Shown: positions 5,520 to 7,253 of the stretch, piece after piece
Layout of the letters: each line of letters opens with the position of its first letter
How positions within the stretch are numbered: the first letter of the stretch is position 1
Assembly: GCA_964545665.1 (NCBI GenBank)
Contig: CAZJGF010000080.1
Coordinates: 1-7,253, forward strand
Origin: CAZJGF01 sp964545665
GTDB lineage: Bacteria > Chloroflexota > Dehalococcoidia > GIF9 > AB-539-J10
Direction of reading: 5' to 3'
DNA: 7,253 nt
Position numbers and translations under genes: made by a program
The notes under the pieces: generated by a model
What the model was told of the DNA's origin: nothing
Seen by the model: only the letters and a program-made list of their open reading frames with translations
The model's database searches: none

Positions 5520-5613
5520 GAATATATGGCGTGAGCCAATGACGGCCAGACCAAGCGCGAGCGGAGTCCGCATATCACAATGTTAGCCGAAATGCCTCAC
5601 GGAGGGAAATGAA

Positions 5614-6501
5614 ATGGAAAAACATAGCTTCTACATAGTGGACGTATTTGCCGAAGAAAAATATGCCGGTAACCAGCTTGCAGTCTTAAGAGATGCCAAG
5701 GACATCTCCGATGCTGAAATGCAACAAATCGCCAGGGAAATGAACTATTCAGAGACAACTTTTATCTTGTCGGAGGAGCGACGCAACGGCGGATATGACG
5801 TTCGCATCTTTACCCCGGAAGAAGAGTTGCCCTTTGCCGGTCATCCCACACTGGGAACCGCCTATGTGATACAACATGAGATTATCATAGAGCCTATTGA
5901 GACGGTAACCTTGAACCTCAAGGTTGGGCAGATTCCGGTCACGCTCAGCTACAGCGGTGAACAAATAGACATCTTATGGATGAAACAGAACGCCCCCACT
6001 TTCGACCGAGCTTTTGACCTCGAGCCAATCCGCCAGGTTTTGAACCTCGACAAAGGCGACATAGATGATAACTTCCCCATTCAGGAGGTATCAACCGGAT
6101 TACCCTTCATTGTAGTCCCGCTGAGGACTCTGGATGCAGTGAAACGAGCTAAGGTGGCTGAAGATAAATATTTCGAGTTGATTAAGGACACCGCAGCCAA
6201 AGGACTATTCATTTTCTGTCCCCAGACCTACAATCGACAGAACGACCTGAATGTTCGGGCTTTTCTTGACTACTATGGTGTGCCAGAAGACCCTGCTTGT
6301 GGCAGCGGAGCTGGTTGTCTGGCTGGATATCTGGTCAAATACCGCTACTTCGGCAAGAATAGCATCAATGTCCGAGCTGAAGAAGGTTACGAAATAGGCA
6401 GACCTTCATTACTTTTCCTGAGCGCGGAAGACAAACAGGGCAAAATAGAGGTATCTGTCGGCGGAAGGGTTGTCATGATTGCCAGGGGAGAGTTTGTCTA
6501 G
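5614..6501 (+). CDS. PhzF-family isomerase / epimerase-like enzyme
   Basis: A 295-residue PhzF-family protein, close to the usual 260-300, built from two diaminopimelate-epimerase-like lobes. The first lobe has FYIVDVFAEEKYAGNQLAV (6-24), then NYSETTF (44-50) with E47 in the position of the catalytic glutamate E45 of Pseudomonas PhzF, and LPFAGHPTLGTA (72-83) with H77 matching H74. The second lobe has VPEDPACGSGAG, with D226 and S231 spaced exactly as D208 and S213; cysteine 229 replaces the usual threonine of 'DPATGS'. Activity is therefore likely, but most family members act on unknown substrates, and no other phenazine gene is present, so a phenazine role is not implied. GGAGG sits eight bases before the ATG. 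It is probably transcribed alone and is cytoplasmic. Confidence 0.92.
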   Translation: MEKHSFYIVDVFAEEKYAGNQLAVLRDAKDISDAEMQQIAREMNYSETTFILSEERRNGGYDVRIFTPEEELPFAGHPTLGTAYVIQHEIIIEPIETVTLNLKVGQIPVTLSYSGEQIDILWMKQNAPTFDRAFDLEPIRQVLNLDKGDIDDNFPIQEVSTGLPFIVVPLRTLDAVKRAKVAEDKYFELIKDTAAKGLFIFCPQTYNRQNDLNVRAFLDYYGVPEDPACGSGAGCLAGYLVKYRYFGKNSINVRAEEGYEIGRPSLLFLSAEDKQGKIEVSVGGRVVMIARGEFV

Positions 6502-6807
6502 CCAGCACCCAAGCCAACAGCGCGTATCTAACTGTGTTTAACTCTACCCAAGGTGCTCATCACTAGCTGGAACCTCATATCGCCGCGAAAGGTTATGTCA
6601 GGTTGCCACCACGCTATCTGCACAGCAGACAGCAGCAATAGCACCGTTTTCGGTCCGGAGCCCATCACTGCCAACACACAGGCATGCCGGTGCATCCCCG
6701 CAGGGTAAGACACTCACCACAAATGCCTATTGACTTCCCCAGATTCTGTGATATATTGGAGGTATGGCCTGAAGCGGACCGGGCAACAAGAAAAAGGGGG
6801 GTAAGAA
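6502..6807. other. Noncoding stretch of 306 bases between PhzF-family and acyl-CoA dehydrogenase genes
   Basis: Apart from the promoter at 6730-6757, I find nothing firm here. There is no strong terminator hairpin after the PhzF-family stop. A 37-codon ATG frame on the plus strand (6595-6708, cysteine-rich, no proper ribosome binding site) and a 61-codon minus-strand frame (6528-6713) both exist, but neither resembles a known protein. No tRNA-like or transposon-end structure is visible. Confidence 0.6.
6730..6757 (+). promoter_or_regulatory. Sigma70-type promoter for the acyl-CoA dehydrogenase gene
   Basis: TTGACT (6730-6735) and TATATT (6752-6757) are separated by 16 bases, with TG at 6749-6750 making an extended -10. 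Each hexamer matches consensus at five of six positions. Transcription would start near 6764, giving a leader of about 44 bases that includes an AAGGGGGG ribosome binding site. This is the best promoter in the window. Confidence 0.65.
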
Positions 6808-7253
6808 ATGGATTTAAAGTTGAGTGAAAAGCAAGAGATGACCAGGAAGATGGCCAGGGAACTGGCAACAAAGGAGATCGCCCCCATAGCCGCAGAAATT
6901 GATGAGACGGGGCGCTTCCCCAGGGAGGTCATGGAAAAGCTGGCCGACGCTGGCCTGTTTGGCATCCTCATGCCCCCACCCTTCGGCGGGGCTGGTGGTG
7001 ACAGGCTCGACTTCGTGTTCACCGCCGAGCAGCTAGCGGCTGCCTCTGCCTCCGTCGCCTTCAGCTTTGTGATAAGCACCGGCACCGCCTTTCTCATACT
7101 AGCATTCGGCAGCGATGAACAGAGGAGGAAATACCTGCCCGCCCTGACTAGAGGGCAGAAGCTAGGTGCTTTCGCTATCACCGAAGCTAGTGGGGGAGCC
7201 AACTGGTGGCTGACACTACAGACCAAGGCCATAGCTGATGGCGACCACTATTT
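6808..7253 (+). CDS. Acyl-CoA dehydrogenase, N-terminal part, cut by the right edge
   Basis: The open frame from ATG 6808 has 148 codons and no stop before the window ends. It is the N-terminal helical domain and start of the beta domain of an acyl-CoA dehydrogenase, the flavoenzyme that oxidises acyl-CoA at the alpha-beta bond. Typical elements are LSEKQEMTRKMARELATKEI (5-24), FPREVMEKLADAGLFGILMP (37-56), the FGGAGGDRLDF turn (59-69), FGSDEQRRKYLPAL (100-113) and AFAITEASGGAN (121-132). The last replaces the usual 'TEP-x-AGSD' FAD-contact motif, keeping T125 and E126 but losing the proline and the aspartate. The catalytic glutamate lies outside the window. The ribosome binding site AAGGGGGG and the promoter at 6730-6757 support the start. 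One 60-base line here counts 63% GC, against 40% in one line of the PH-domain gene. Confidence 0.92.
   Translation, partial: MDLKLSEKQEMTRKMARELATKEIAPIAAEIDETGRFPREVMEKLADAGLFGILMPPPFGGAGGDRLDFVFTAEQLAAASASVAFSFVISTGTAFLILAFGSDEQRRKYLPALTRGQKLGAFAITEASGGANWWLTLQTKAIADGDHY

Noticed and set aside
4315..5570. Integron cassette array (small genes, GTTAGCC at 5582-5588, and a 13-base near-repeat at 4315-4327 and 5558-5570)
   Set aside because: GTTAGCC does not fit GTTRRRY at the sixth base, no matching RYYYAAC lies 50-130 bases upstream, and several genes are only 3-17 bases apart with no room for attC sites.
6528..6713. Minus-strand 61-codon frame between the PhzF-family and acyl-CoA dehydrogenase genes
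   Set aside because: No ribosome binding site and no recognisable family; it overlaps a plus-strand frame that is equally unconvincing.
6714..7232. Minus-strand 172-codon frame opposite the acyl-CoA dehydrogenase
   Set aside because: A long antisense frame is expected opposite a GC-rich gene, and the plus-strand translation is an unmistakable acyl-CoA dehydrogenase.

Overview
The window looks like a piece of a bacterial draft or metagenome-assembled genome. Most genes have AGGAGG-type ribosome binding sites, there are TTGACA-type promoters, and a run of exactly 100 N (1324-1423) marks a scaffold join. The mix of families suggests an anaerobic, environmental lineage, possibly Chloroflexota (Dehalococcoidia-like): two DUF3795 cysteine-rich proteins, a DUF5679 zinc ribbon, a DUF4389 membrane protein, a GyrI-like protein and an acyl-CoA dehydrogenase. 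That placement is an inference from gene content only.

Left arm (1-1581, all minus strand). Reading from 1581 leftward: the first 52 codons of a drug-type ABC ATPase, the sequence gap, the C-terminal two thirds of a class I SAM methyltransferase, a 42-49 codon fragment resembling the N-terminus of an ABC-2 permease, an ICMT/PEMT-type membrane methyltransferase, and the first 12 codons of a likely secreted or membrane protein that runs off the left edge.

Middle (1774-3386, plus strand). A GyrI-like protein, a DUF3795 protein and a HEAT/ALK-repeat protein lie 17 and 3 bases apart and probably form one operon, divergent from the ABC gene. A short inverted repeat sits in the divergent intergenic region.

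Right part (3443-6501, plus strand). Small genes follow, several with their own promoter: a bacterial PH-domain protein, a 46-residue zinc ribbon, a two-repeat DUF4389 membrane protein broken by a one-base frameshift, a second and differently built DUF3795 protein, and a PhzF-family enzyme with its catalytic residues intact. After a 306-base noncoding stretch with a good promoter, an acyl-CoA dehydrogenase begins at 6808 and runs off the right edge. Its local GC is visibly higher, so it may mark a return to core metabolism.

I see no transposase, integrase, CRISPR array, tRNA, rRNA or recognisable defence system. The most interesting leads are: (i) a drug exporter ATPase, a GyrI-like protein and an ALK-type HEAT protein close together, a combination that recalls protection against DNA-alkylating natural products; (ii) the frameshifted DUF4389 gene; (iii) the ABC-2 permease remnant; and (iv) a 26-base promoter-region block found on both sides of the PhzF gene.
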